Origin: Holtermannia corniformis
Taxonomy: Eukaryota > Basidiomycota > Tremellomycetes > Holtermanniales
DNA: 45,788 nucleotides
Reading direction: 5' to 3'
Assembly (NCBI GenBank): GCA_001599935.1
Contig: BCIJ01000001.1
Location: 9,697 to 55,484, forward strand
Positions 19,272 through 30,333 of this stretch are shown here, piece after piece (the stretch's first letter is position 1; each line of letters begins with the position of its first letter). Position numbers and translations under genes: made by a program. Under the pieces are notes generated by a model. It saw only the letters and a list, made by a program, of their open reading frames with translations, was not told the origin of the DNA and made no database searches.

Positions 19272-21562
19272 ATGGGCGCCTTGAAGGCTGCAGACCGTCC
19301 CGTGCTCGCCATCGACGCCGTCGCGACCTCGCTCGCCGTCCGTACCGGCTACCACGATCGAAAGACTGCAGCTGACGTCCCCAGGCAGAGTTCCCGTTGA
19401 TCGATGAACCTCTGATCATCGCCTTGCTCTCAGATCATGCTCCCGGCGAGCTCGCTGCAGCACTGCCAGCGATCAGAGACCACCTCGCCCTGTTCGAAGC
19501 CGCGCTCGTGCCCGATCAAGACGACGGCAGTCTACCGACACCCTCCAGTCCGGAAATCTCTGCCAGTAGCGTCGGCGAGATCGAGCATGGCCTAGGCCGC
19601 ATCGACGTGTACGACTATGGCGCACCAGAGGATGGGCACACTCTGGGCGTCCGCTCGAGCACGACGGCCAGCTCGAGCTCGATCGCGAGCGCTCACGAAT
19701 CAGTGCCTAGCAGCGTCGAGATGGACGACGAGGAAAAGGAACTCGACGCCGTTGCGTTTCTCCAAGCCGTGTTCCCGCACCTGTACGTGTATCGTGTATG
19801 TCGAGTAGTACTGACACGAACAGACCTCGCAACTTGATCGAGGATGCGCTCGTGGCCTCGCCAGCAGCAGCAGAGCCGCTCAACGATCACTCGCTCAACC
19901 GCGCGATCGAGACCTTGCTGTCGGATGAAGCGCTTCGCAATGTGCAGGCAACGGGCCATTGGGAAGATGAACACCCGCAAACGGGCGAATCGGATCTCGA
20001 GGCAGACAGCTTCATCGAACCCAAACCGCGCCATATCGCGCCAAAGCCAACACCAAACAAGCGCGCGCACACCCGCACCATCCCGCTCGTCGACACGCTC
20101 AAGCGCCAAGCCTCACCTGCGCCTTCGCGTCCACACTCGCGCGCTTCGACGGCGTCAACAGCGTCGAGCTACCAGCCGACAAACAACGCTTGGCACACTC
20201 TGCACTCGCTCGCAGCCTACCTGTCCGACCTCCTCCCGCCCCTCTCTCCAGGCCATTTCGCATCGTTCTTCCACTCGCCGCAGTATCGAAACGCGTACAG
20301 CGCAGCGCGCGCCGCACTAGCCAACGCTCCACGAAAACCGGCAGATCCAGCGCTCGTCCAAGAACGAGAACAGGCAACAGCACTGCTATATGGCATCTAT
20401 GCGATTGCAGATCTCAACGACGACGACCACAACCTCGTCGCGGCCCAGTCGTCGCTCCGACAGGATTTGGCAATCTGTTCTTGGGCCGCCGCGCACGACG
20501 TTGCGACCGTGATCGATCTGATGGATCTCTTGGCCGAGATCAAGGCTTGGCCAGGGGATGATGACCTGTTCACGGATGATGAAGTCGTCTCGGCCCCGTC
20601 ATCCCCAAGAATGGGGTATACTAGACCTGCTGTCACGCTTGCACCGATCCCGCCGCCAACCCCAACCCCACCCGTTGTTCCCGCCGCAACACCCAAACCC
20701 GCCGGGCCGATCGGGTCCTACACGCCACTCTCGGCCGCAAACTACCCGCAGATCCTCGACAACTTTGACGCGCCCGTGCCAGCCGCCCGCCAAGCCAAGC
20801 CCAAGAAACCTCGTGGGATCGAGCACCCACAAAACTGGCGCACAGTCCAACATGCCGGTCGTCGTACCAGCTCGAAACCACTGCACGTCCATGCAGGGCA
20901 TATCCCGGCATATGCGCGCGGGACGTTACCTAACGACCCGACGCCTGGGTCGCTCCATGCCGTCGTCGGCATTTCGGGAGAGTTATCGGTCGAAGAGTGT
21001 TTGAGGCGCGCACAGGCCGAGCGCGGGAGGAGGATGCAGGCTGCGCGACAGGCCGGCAGGTTTTACCGACACGGTTCGGGCGGTGTTGCGCTTTCGCGCG
21101 GGCTCAAGGGAGGTGACGTTGCGGGACACTATGCGCGCGAGGCGCGAGAGGCAGAGGAGCGTGCACGCGCTTGGGAGCTCAAGGCCGCACGGGGGATCGT
21201 CAAGCGCCAAGTGCGCGGTCACGGGTATGTCGCCCTCTCTTCCACCACATCATCAGCTGACTTTAGCCAGACCAATGTCGATCGATCTACACCACTTGAC
21301 CATTGCAGAAGCGAAAACGATTGCGCTCGAAACCGCCGAATCGTGGTATGCGGCCGAACGCGCGCGCGAGCCCAGTCGAGGCCCAACGGCCACGTTCAAC
21401 CCTTCAAGACCGTTGACGGTCGTCACGGGTGTTGGTCGTCATTCTCCTGGTCAAGTCGGAGTTCTAGGTCCGAGCGTTGCGAACGCGCTGGAAGCCGCGG
21501 GCTGGAAGATCGATCGGGGGCAGAGTGGACGAGGGTTCATGGTCGTGCGCGGGAGGCGCTAG
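19272..21562 (+). CDS. CUE2: CUE and Smr domain protein (Cue2/N4BP2-type)
   Basis: Four exons (19272-19337, 19385-19782, 19824-21224, 21271-21562) sum to 718 residues. The first exon supplies the start: AVATSLAAEFPLIDEPLIIALL is a CUE-like helix bundle. A second CUE-like unit reads VAFLQAVFPHLPRNLIEDAL. A long polar linker follows. Near the end, SVEECLRRAQAERGRRMQAA and AGHYAREAREAEERARAWELKA form a DUF1771 helix region. It leads straight into the Smr domain: IDLHHLTIAEAKTIAL, PLTVVTGVGRHSPG, LGPSVANALEAAGWKI. CUE domains bind ubiquitin; in yeast Cue2 and human N4BP2 the Smr domain cuts mRNA on stalled ribosomes. The symbol is assigned by architecture only. The usual DLHG reads DLHH here. The last 3' splice site was chosen as CCAG because it alone keeps the Smr frame. 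An in-frame ATG at 19221 is an alternative start. Confidence 0.85.
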
Positions 21563-21665
21563 CGCTTATGGTATGCTTGGGAAATATGGACACTAGTATA
21601 TGAATCTGTCATCTTGCTACTGTGACCACTAAACGAGTGTTGACATCTGAAACATGCTTGCCCAC

Positions 21666-23568
21666 CTACACGACCTCGTGCTGCACCGTGACCAAGATCC
21701 CATTCGTCGGCGGTGAGCGAGAGTGCAAGCTTGGCTCTCTCTGCTTCGGGTTGAGCGGCGCCAGTGTCTGTCCCCCGTACTCAGTCGGCCATCCTCTCTC
21801 AGCGGCAAACTCACATTCTTCGAGTCGACATCGTGCATGACATAGTATTCGCCCTCTCTTGCATCGTGCGCCTTTCTCGTATCCGAGAACGCGCGCTTTG
21901 ACTCTGTCAGCTGTACTCGTTCACAGGCACGGTCAACACACCTCCGAGTCGCCGCCATCGCCCATATCAAGATGCGAGGCGATAGGCCGAGATCGCGTCT
22001 GCGGTTTATCGTTTGAATATTTGATCGTCTGTGCGCCTCGGATCGAGTTGTCACGCCGGACGCGTCTGTGGGGATCTCAGTCTTGGGCTTGGGCTGCTGA
22101 TGAATAGTTGCGTACAGCAGGAGGGCAGACTGGGCGAGAGCGCCGTCAGCTTTGCTTCGTGCTTGAGCAGACACGTACCACTACGGAATACAGATACACG
22201 GCGGCTGGGATGGCTGAGCTGATTGTTGGAAGCGATGCTCCCTGCTCACCTTGCATGCTAGCGGGGATGCGAACCCTGTGTAGTGTCAACGACCGTTGAC
22301 GTGTCTCGTCGCGCAGCGGCTCACCACGAGCTTGGACCCCACTGATGGATGGCCATAGCCTAAGTCGATCGTCAACCACTGTATCTGCCCAGGACTAAGC
22401 TTACCGAGTATACAACCGCCTGTGAAACAAGCTATCAGCGCATGATCCACATCCTCGCAACAGACTGACCAATACAATCGGCGGCAACATACTCTCCGTC
22501 GTCGCGACAAGCAGTCTCGTCACCAAAGTATCGGTGGCTTTGAACCCCGTCTTGGCACGCCACAACCCGACGGCAATGCAGAGACCGATCGCCAGATCGC
22601 TGGTGATCAGAAGCGTGGATTGGACAATAGCGGTGATGCGCGCTTCGTCGGCGTGTTTAAGGTAGGTCGCCATTGTTGCTGCTGCGATTTCCCGAGCTGC
22701 AAACGTATGTATCAGCCATTGCTTCACCTCACTTCAAAACATACTGGTATGCTGATCATAGTAGGGCCACTTGAGAAACCTGAAGCGGTCAGTCGGACTT
22801 TCCCGCGATGCATCGCGCAACTGACGCAGCAAAGAGGTTGGCGAGGGCGACAAAGTTGCCCAGACTGAGCAAGCCAAGCACGAGCACGACGACCAGGCGA
22901 TGGTTCCACAAGATGTAAGCGCGGAGGATGAAGCAAGCTTGCATCAGAAGCGTCGAGATCCCAGTGACTAGGATCGAGACGGTCGACAGGATCTGCGCGG
23001 CGTGAGTGGCATATCGTGAGACACGACCGAGAGCACTCACGAGGTTCGTTCGATGCGCATGCGCGTACTGTCCATTGTAGAGGTACAGCCGGCTTACGTC
23101 GACGTTGGTAATGACAACCTCTGTGACCGCAACGAGAGCAAGCACCAACTGTGCCGCGGTCAGTCGTTGCTCTTGCCACACTTGCGCAACAGGACGCACC
23201 ACCATTGCCTTTTTGTAGCGCGAGTCCGACTTGCACTCTTGAAAGTACTGGATTGTGATGTAGAGGATCCCACCTGCCCTAGTAAGCGCACAAAGTGGAC
23301 AGTGAATGCTGCTGACCAGTGACGAGGCCCTGGAGGACGCCTGCCACGAACCCTGGAGTCGTCAGTGACCGCCACTGGTGCGCCTGCTTGCTGACCAGCT
23401 TGCAGCAGTATATACTGGCTAGGAGCCTACCGGATCATCAGCATAGCACAGCTCAGATCAACCCAGCTCGACACTCACCCGCACAAGAGCAATCAGGTAG
23501 TCGTTGACGTCGCCTGTCGCTGGGTCACTCGACGGAAAGTCCCTCCAAGACAGCGGGTTCTCCAACAT
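21666..23568 (-). CDS. Seven-helix membrane protein, DUF6534-like (copy B)
   Basis: Multi-exon gene parallel to copy A (13802-15534). Exon 1 (23479-23568) encodes 30 residues starting MLENPLSWRDF. Then: YILLQAGFVAGVLQGLVTGG (helix 1) and QYFQECKSD; helix 2 LVLALVAVTEVVITNVDVS; helix 3 ILSTVSILVTGISTLLMQ with the Q..F..R signature (QACFILRAYILW); helix 4 LVVVLVLGLLSLGNFVALA; helix 5 LLITSDLAIGLCIAVGLW; the family motif TGFKATDTLVTRLLV; helix 6 SMLPPIVLAVVYS; helix 7 IPAAVYLYSVVSALLLY; then a longer basic cytoplasmic tail ending ILVTVQHEVV. Intron positions match copy A at most sites. Function is unknown; the protein should be in a membrane. Its stop lies 104 bp from the stop of the CUE-Smr gene (convergent). 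Confidence 0.8.
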
Positions 23569-23734
23569 CCTAGACCAGGGCTGTGTCGCCTAGACCAGGT
23601 TCTTGCAGCACTAGGCGCTCTTAAGCTTGTGCGGGCTACCAAACCCGCCCCTCTCGGATCCGATCTGACAGTTGACACACCGCCGCTGCGGCAGGCCCGT
23701 CCGCCCATCAGCGATCCCGGCCCAACCTTCCACA

Positions 23735-24037
23735 ATGGCTGCGCGGCAGACCCTAGCCCCTCAGAACGCGCCCGTAGCCCCTCGCCAAGGTCCCGGGCGT
23801 AACAGCTTGCGTCTCCGTTCTTTCATTATGCCAGGGGCGCAGGCCGTGCGGGACAATGGCCGAGAAGCGGTGGCGTACGCGCACGGATCTGCAACGAGCT
23901 TGTTGCTGATGGCCCTGCGAGGGGAGCCGAGCAAGCTCAAACGGCCACGGGGATCCCTCGAACATGTCTACATTCGTTACAATCCAGTACAGGGTCCTTG
24001 TCGCCAACACGCTCCCCGCGCTCAGTTGACGCCGTAG
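23735..24037 (+). CDS. Doubtful small ORF upstream of copy B
   Basis: 100-codon ORF with an ACAATGG start context. It is rich in Ala, Arg and Pro with no known motif. It overlaps the last bases of RVS161 (stop at 24022) on the other strand. It may be a chance frame. Confidence 0.2.
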   Translation: MAARQTLAPQNAPVAPRQGPGRNSLRLRSFIMPGAQAVRDNGREAVAYAHGSATSLLLMALRGEPSKLKRPRGSLEHVYIRYNPVQGPCRQHAPRAQLTP

Positions 24038-27000
24038 ATCGAGAGCTCCTTCATCTCGGCCAGGACCGTTTCAACTTGAGTATCAAGCGCTCCGTTGGCG
24101 TAGTCGTCGCGGATGTGGTCGGCAAAGTAACTGCCGATATGAGCTCAAGCCAATGAAACACTTGGCTCCACATACCGTTGCACGCCGCTCAGCTTTTCGT
24201 ACCCCTCTTCCGCAAACCGAATTTGGCACCGGATCATGGCTTCGAATGAGGGGTCCAGGTACGCTGCCAGAACATGAGCCCTTGATGGCGGCGTCTATGG
24301 TCAATACTACTCACGGACTCGCAAATCGAGCAAGATCGGGAGCTCGGCGATGAGCTGCTCGTTGAGAATGTTGAAGATCTCCTTTGCTTCGTCGTGCTCC
24401 GCTTGTGCCTGGGAGGGAATGTGAGTTGCGTTCTATGACAGATATGATCGCGACATACCCTCGGCAGCCGAGCCGTGTCATCACTGGGCTTTTCGACCAG
24501 TTTCCGCGTCTTTGCCCGCGCAGCGTCATAGTCCAGCATCTGTCGCGATCAGCGTCCACCAGCGGCATGCCAAGAACCCTAACCTTCTTATTCCGCTTTT
24601 CGATAGCCGCATTGATAGTCGGATAATACGCATTGAGCTTGCCGACAGGTTCGAGCACAGTAGCACGGAAAGGTGCATCGAGCTCGCGACCAACGCCGGC
24701 ATCGAGCTCGTCGACGGCACTCTTGTAGGCGTGTCCCGCCATAGCTCCGTCGGATGTACGATCAGCCGTGTAGAAAAGGCTGATCGTCTCGGCGATGCGA
24801 GTCTGCGAGGCCGCCATGGCTGCGCGGGTGTTTCAGCCGCTGAGGCTCGTGGGTCAAAGTGCTACATACCCCTCATGGCGTCAAGGTACGCCTTGGCCTC
24901 CTTTTGCAGGTTGGATGTCTCCTTCTCCAATCTAGGAACGTTGCGTCAGCAATGATCCAAGTGCACTCGGGGGCAGTGGGGTGATCGAAAACACATTGAC
25001 ACTGGATAAACGATGCAGGCTTCACGGCTCTCACCAATGTCTCTCAGCTCCAGTGTGAAGAGGCCGACTCAAACATTGTCTCCGAGCTGTACGAGACCGT
25101 GGACAATGCTGACACCGAGGGAATAGTAGGAATAAGAACGTCGTAGCCGACAACACTCAAGGCAATATGCGATCATTCCACACCCGATACCTCAGCTGGA
25201 TTGACCCAGTCGCGCCGCCTCTCGTTAGTGAGACAGCACCTGGCTGGGATCACCTAGCTCAGTAGTCAGAAGCTCGACAGACGTGTCGATTGGTAGCATG
25301 CAGTACAAAGGATGATTCTCGCAGACTTAGGCAGCTGCGCATAGCTGCCAAGACCATGCGAGAATGTATCCCGGTTGAACCAAGCTCGCGCCACGCTAGT
25401 GTCGACGAGCACTTGGCAGGCAGCCGTTGATGCCATAACATGTATGCATGCAACTCAATGGTCACGAGCGATGCGCTCGCGAACAGCGCATCGCCGCGCC
25501 ACAGCTTCGAACTGCGCTGCACATCGCCGCGCTGAATACCTAGCCACGCCGAGCCGACCGGCTCTGGCGAGTAAGCTAGCGGTTCAGGCCGTACTACTTC
25601 TCATTGCAAACGCAAGAGGTCTTGCCCATCACATCAGCGATCCGCTCTCAGACCCCGGATGCCGTATGGGATTGTCGACTCCGAGTGATTTCGTACGAAT
25701 CTGCACTCATCCGGTCTACCTGGTCACTGAATCTCTTCCATTACGTTGCAAGACCGATCAGAAGAGATCGACTGATATGCCGCGCTCGAGACGGCCGAGC
25801 GGGAACGGCATGATCGCCATGCGTACAGACTGCACTGATGCAATGCTACCTATTGGGCATTTATGTGTGTAGCAAGTGTATGCGTCAACTGTACGCCCAA
25901 AATCCAGTTCATGACTGCAAATCCTGTACGGATCCTCGTCTTGACATTGGTGGATCTGAGGCGGCACATGCAGTATCAGATATCAGATCCGGCCACAATC
26001 AGATTCTCGCTATGCCACGGAGCCGATCCAGCAAAACTTTGCTGTACGTATTGCTAGCTATTACACACGCGCGCCGTTCTGATATTCAGGGAAAACGCTT
26101 GCTCGTATGTGTCTCCAGCGTCGATCTCGTCGATCGAAGCCGAATAACCCAAAAGAGCGAAGCGCTGGTCACGCACCATAGCAGGTCGCAGTGCATGCAC
26201 TGTGCGAGGTATCACCTGCGCCCGGGTCATGGTGTGTACAGCTCAAGAACCCTATGGCCCTTGCTTGGACAGAAGGGTTCACTGGGATTAAATGAGCTGG
26301 TCCACCGTGATAGCGAGGGCGGTGGCGTATCATGCTCCGCAACCACCTCATCGGGCGTTTGGCGTTCCCTGCACATGTTCTCGCTGACCACAGCGAGGGA
26401 TCGCTGAGGTTCAGAGGACATGTACAGGAGCCTCGACGTCGGCATCGGAGGCGTCATATCGTCTGCAACTACAGCTCATTGAATTACTAACAGCTTCCCA
26501 GATCTTCCAGCTGTGCTGCCAATCAACGCTGTAGCAGCGTCTAACCGATTCATCTTCGACATATATACGGTATCGACGACGAGCGTGGCAGAGCCACAAA
26601 ACGACCTCTCGAGACCGATCAGCTGCTCACGGATGCGATTGATCTTGCTTGCGCGCCGAGTTCGAAGTATCAACTGTGACTGGTCCGACAGGTCCGAGCG
26701 ACAGCGCGTCCCAAGTCGAAGAGACTTCCGCTGAGCTCCGAGTCGCGTACGAGCATGAGTCTAGCAATACATCGATCACTATAGCCTCTCGGCTGTCGGC
26801 GAACAATGAGAGCGCCAGAGAAACCGTTGTGCCATCGAAGTCTCAAAATGTGATGGATACACGTCGGCATGCCGGACAAGCGAGCAGCTAGGCCGCCTAG
26901 ACTCTGGAGCACCGTGCGTGCTTCTGGGGAGCCAGACTCTAGCTGACGTCCTATAAGGGCATCCGCCAGCCGACTGACGACTCTGCAACAGCCAGCGAGC

Positions 27001-27566
27001 TGCGCAACAATGTCGAAGACATGCACGGAACGGAAAATCGGTCCCTGCCGGTCATCCACTGGCGAAGCTGTTGCAGCCACTGATAATAAAATAGATAGGT
27101 GTCAAGGCCGATCCCGCCAGAACACTTTAGCACGGTCTCGCACATGGCATTGCTGAACATGTACGTCCGGTGTCGGTTGTAGAAACCGAACCGTGTACTA
27201 CTGAAGCGATGCCTTTGAGGCCGTTGCCAAGACATTGCCGACGTGCGCAGCAGGCGGCATCCCACCTTTTCCTCATGATCGCAGCATCTGCTCGTCATGC
27301 GAGACACTCATAGACTTGGTGACTATACAGACTCGGACGAACAGATACGCCGACCTTGACTCTCCCCGCACCGCACGCCTCAAGTATGACTCACGTTCGG
27401 TATCTGCCTTCTTCTTCTGCAAACTCGCGGTCAACCGTCCTCTCAATCTGGCCCGTCTTCTGCATGATAGTCGTCCCGGCGCGCGAGGCCGCCTTCTTGA
27501 GTCTGAGCATGGGATGTCAGTCTACCATGCGTGCGCAGCGGGTGCTCACCCTCCCCTGTGGTGCAT
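24022..27566 (-). CDS. RVS161: BAR-domain protein Rvs161/Hob3 with a 2.46-kb intron
   Basis: The 3' exons encode a near-complete BAR domain: LEKETSNLQKEAKAYLDAM, RAMAASQTRIAETISLFY, GHAYKSAVDELDAG, TVLEPVGKLNAYYP, LDYDAARAKTRKLVEKPSDD, EQLIAELPILLDLRVPYLDP, FAEEGYEKLSGVQR and YFADHIRDDY, ending ELSIYGVN. The missing front of the protein lies 2.4 kb away: exon 27395-27502 reads LKKAASRAGTTIMQKTGQIE and TVDREFAEEEGRYR, exactly what precedes LEKE in basidiomycete homologs. A 17-nt first exon (27550-27566) gives MHHRGG. The join at 27395/24931 keeps the frame (AC + A). The protein bends membranes in endocytosis and actin organisation and pairs with Rvs167. Exon 1 is the least certain piece. Confidence 0.9.
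24932..27394 (-). other. Oversized intron of RVS161
   Basis: 2,463 nt between GTGAGT at the 5' end (27394) and a normal-looking branch and acceptor (GCTGACGCAACGTTCCTAG) at the 3' end. Other introns in the window are ~40-110 nt. Both strands hold only short ORFs (up to 189 codons), none with a motif I can name. No terminal inverted repeats or LTRs were seen at its edges. On the forward strand, about 25050-25125 reads like a short coding fragment (EEADSNIVSELYETVDNADT) between stops. Confidence 0.75.
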
Positions 27567-28957
27567 CAGTGCTGTTCAGTGTACTAGCCAGAATCACGCA
27601 GACGGACCATGACATGATAGCTGAGCTTCTTGAGATGCAGTGAATGTAGTGGAGAATGAGGATTCGAGTGGTTTCCCTATGGCCAACGTCGTCGAGAGCT
27701 CGGCCGCCGTCATCCCTGCGCCGTTTGACCGCCAAAAGTTAAAGTCGCCTGCCAAACCCCCTACGCCTGGTTTTCCAGGGTGGCGGGTCAGTCCACCTAC
27801 ACCGTACGTCTTCAGGCGTAGTAATGCGATGCAAGTGACTTGACAACCCAAGAGTGAGCTCTGGAGGACGCAGCAAGTACCCTTGGCTGCAGGAGGGCCT
27901 CAAAGGCAAGACCAGATGAACAAGTATAATAGCGAGAGCGCCCGCCTTGTACTCGGGGCTCTGTAGGCTCTGTAGTCACGTCTTGCGTCCACGCAGTAAA
28001 GGTATCCGTATACTAATCCGTTAAAGAAGCTCGGGCCAGCCTGGCAGATTCAAGTGCCGCGCTGCATCTATGGTCATTGAGACCACGACGAGAGAGAGTA
28101 GGTAGATATTCGACTGTTGGAGACACGACAAGAGAAGCCCGCAGTTTTGGGGCGCGTGTGCGGATCCCTATAGCACAGACGGCGGCAGCCGTAGTCGTCA
28201 CAGCAACCGCGAATGGGACTCTTGCAGAGTCAAACGGCCCAGCTTGCTTCTTTGTGCTGCGTCGGACGGACGGACTGCTTCTGTGTGTGAATGAATGAAG
28301 CAGATGACGCCGCGAAGAGCGAGACATCACTCTGAGCAAGCTGAAGCAGACCGAACGAGTCGATGCTTTAGTGAGGCTGTGTGCTGGTTGAGAACCGGAC
28401 GCACGTTAGTCGTGCGTGTTGTGCCGCGCTATCAGAGCCTTGGACGGCACGGCGCTGCTCCAGGCTGAAGTACGCATTTGTAGAGTTGCATCCATCCACC
28501 CGAAAGAACGCAGTTATCTTAGCTAGCGCATCAGCCGTTGAGCGCTGCTGGCCTCGCGCCCGTCGTGCACGCTCATCGTCCCATGCTCGTCATCGGCAGA
28601 GCCAGCGAGCAGAGCAGGCGTCGAAGTAAAGATTAGTTGGGTGAACGCGGCACCCTAGCTGCGAGCAGCGAGCACATGTCTGGATCGACCCAATTCGGGC
28701 GAGGAGCAAGGGGTGACTTTGCTTGAGCGAGGCGCTAGTCAAGGCAGCCCATGTGCTTCGCGCGCAGAGTACAAGCAAAGACGTCAAGATGCCAGACGGT
28801 GTTGATGGCGAGTCACGGTACGATGGCATGCACTCGCACGGTTGTCTTGCTATGGTTTCGCGGTCGACGTAGAGCTGCATCAAGTCATATGTACATGGAT
28901 CGTATATACAAGGATCATTACACATCTCGTTCGATGGGTTCACATAGCCTGACCGGA
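27567..28957. other. Intergenic region with an LTR-like repeat fragment
   Basis: About 1.4 kb without a convincing gene. It contains the upstream region of RVS161, a repeat fragment at 27852-27933 also found at 42733-42812, and the 3' flank of the next gene. Short ORFs only. Confidence 0.5.
27852..27933 (+). repeat. Diverged copy of the 42.7-kb LTR-like repeat
   Basis: Begins GAGTGAGCTCTGGAGGAC and continues with GGCAAGACCAGATGAA. The copy at 42733 begins with the same 18 bases and has GGTAAGACCAGATGAA at the same spacing. The copies differ by scattered substitutions and small gaps. Probably a relic of an LTR. Confidence 0.6.
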
Positions 28958-30333
28958 TCAGGCCGTAACAGCCTGCAGCCGATCAGCATTGGCAGATACT
29001 GACCGTGCGACCGGGAACCTACGTTGGGGTACGAGACCTCGCCTTTGTACATCTCGAACACGATGCCAAGCTCATCCAGCACGGCGATGCGGATCTCGTG
29101 TTCAAGCGCCTCACGCGCCTCTTGTTCCTCTTCAGTCTCGTCAGTCTCGTCATCCTCGTCGTCATCGTCATCGTCATCCTCAGCCTCAGCCTCAGCCTCA
29201 GCCTCAGCCTCAGCCTCAGCCCTAGCCTTAGCCTCAGCCTTCTTGCGCAGCGACTCGAGCGCATGCTCGTACGCGGTCGTATGCGGGATCAAATCTTCGA
29301 GTCCAGCGCCATCGACCGAGCGAGTGCCCGGCGTCTCGGAGCTCGCTGAAGACTCGAGAGCGGGGAGGCTTGATGGGACGAGTTCTTTGAGAGCCGTGGT
29401 GAGGACGGTCCAAAGGACGTGGGCGCCCTGACCATAGAATTGGCGCGAGACGTGGTCAGGGAGGTAGAGCGACGGCAAACCGGGGCCCACTGGGCTCTCG
29501 TCAAAAAAGCCTCGTTCGACGAGCTCTGAGAACGTGTAGGTATTTTCCGAGCCCGTCCACGTTGTCGGCGCCTCGATCATGACTGTGTGGTTGTCGATGA
29601 ACGAATAGCGACGGATGATACTCGCCGACACGCTAAACGCGTGTTCGGTCTGGCTTTGGTAACGGAGAGCGGCGAGGTAATAGACGGCTTGGGAAGCGGC
29701 GTACATGTGAGCCTTGCGCTTTTCGGTCGGCGACCAGGGCGACCGTTTACTAGGGGGTTTGACCTCTCCGACCAGCTTGATGTCGGAGAGACGGCGACGG
29801 CTGTCGGCGACGCTGACCTGTTTGAACAGGACGAGGTCGGGCTTGAAAGAGCCTGCCATCTTGGCAGCCGAAGCGGAATTGGACACCGGCCGAAGCGCAG
29901 TGTACATCTTCTCGTATTTGCAGCGGACCGGGTTTTCTTTCCAGTTGCCATACAAGGCCGCGTAGCTGTTCAACGGAAAGTCCCTTTCGACTTGGACGGT
30001 TTCGGGTGCGCCCAACGTACGCAGAGCCGACTCCATCAGTCTGCTAACGTCGCTGACGATCTGGACCTCGTGTGGTTGGGGCACTCCCGATACGTCCATG
30101 GAAAGGGCGAGCGTGTCGTTGAGCTGGGTGTAGGCGTAGGATTGGCACCATTCCTTGAATTGGGTAAAGTATTCAATCATGACTGTTTGCGAGTCAGCCT
30201 TGGCAACGCTTTGGTCGCCAGACGCCTGTTGGCGACTGCACGTCTTGCCGGTCGTAGTCTGCAGCCGTGGCACGTCACGCCGAATATCGCCGGCGCTGGC
30301 TTTCTCGAGATTAGTGGCGAGCCATGAGGTCAC
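28958..30333 (-). CDS. PD-(D/E)XK nuclease-like protein with acidic tail
   Basis: ORF of up to 471 residues starting at 30333. The core reads AGSFKPDLVLFK, then ~20 residues later LVGEVKPP: PD...E-x-K spacing of a PD-(D/E)XK nuclease fold, with all three key positions present. This fold forms the N-terminal part of fungal FunK1-like and Crinkler-type proteins, usually followed by a kinase. Here no kinase follows. Instead come ~8 Ala-Glu pairs, a run of Asp/Glu and a charged helix. A 50-nt GT...AG intron (28973-29022) with a good branch site probably removes the end of the open frame and leads to a stop at 28958; read through, the frame would stop at 28918. Possible roles are a nuclear effector-like or defence-related nuclease. 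An in-frame ATG before EYFTQFKEW could be the real start. Confidence 0.65.
29160..29240 (-). repeat. Hexanucleotide and trinucleotide microsatellite in coding sequence
   Basis: About eight CAGCCT units next to a GTCATC/CGTCAT run encode the Ala-Glu and Asp tracts of the PD-(D/E)XK-like protein. Unit changes of six or three bases would alter length without breaking the frame. Confidence 0.85.

Noticed and set aside
19035..19355. Reverse ORF between the RNF10-like and CUE-Smr genes
   Set aside because: Overlaps the start exon of the CUE-Smr gene; no motif, composition like a shadow frame.
25375..26407. Two forward ORFs (165 and 189 codons) in the RVS161 intron
   Set aside because: No recognisable motif, no supporting splice structure; kept only as intron content.
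26401..27310. Possible third, decayed DUF6534-like gene inside the RVS161 intron (SGGIGLDTYLFYYQWLQQ and QRFLWR segments on the minus strand)
   Set aside because: Resemblance is short and the fragments fall in different frames without matching splice sites; no TGF.xTD motif was found.
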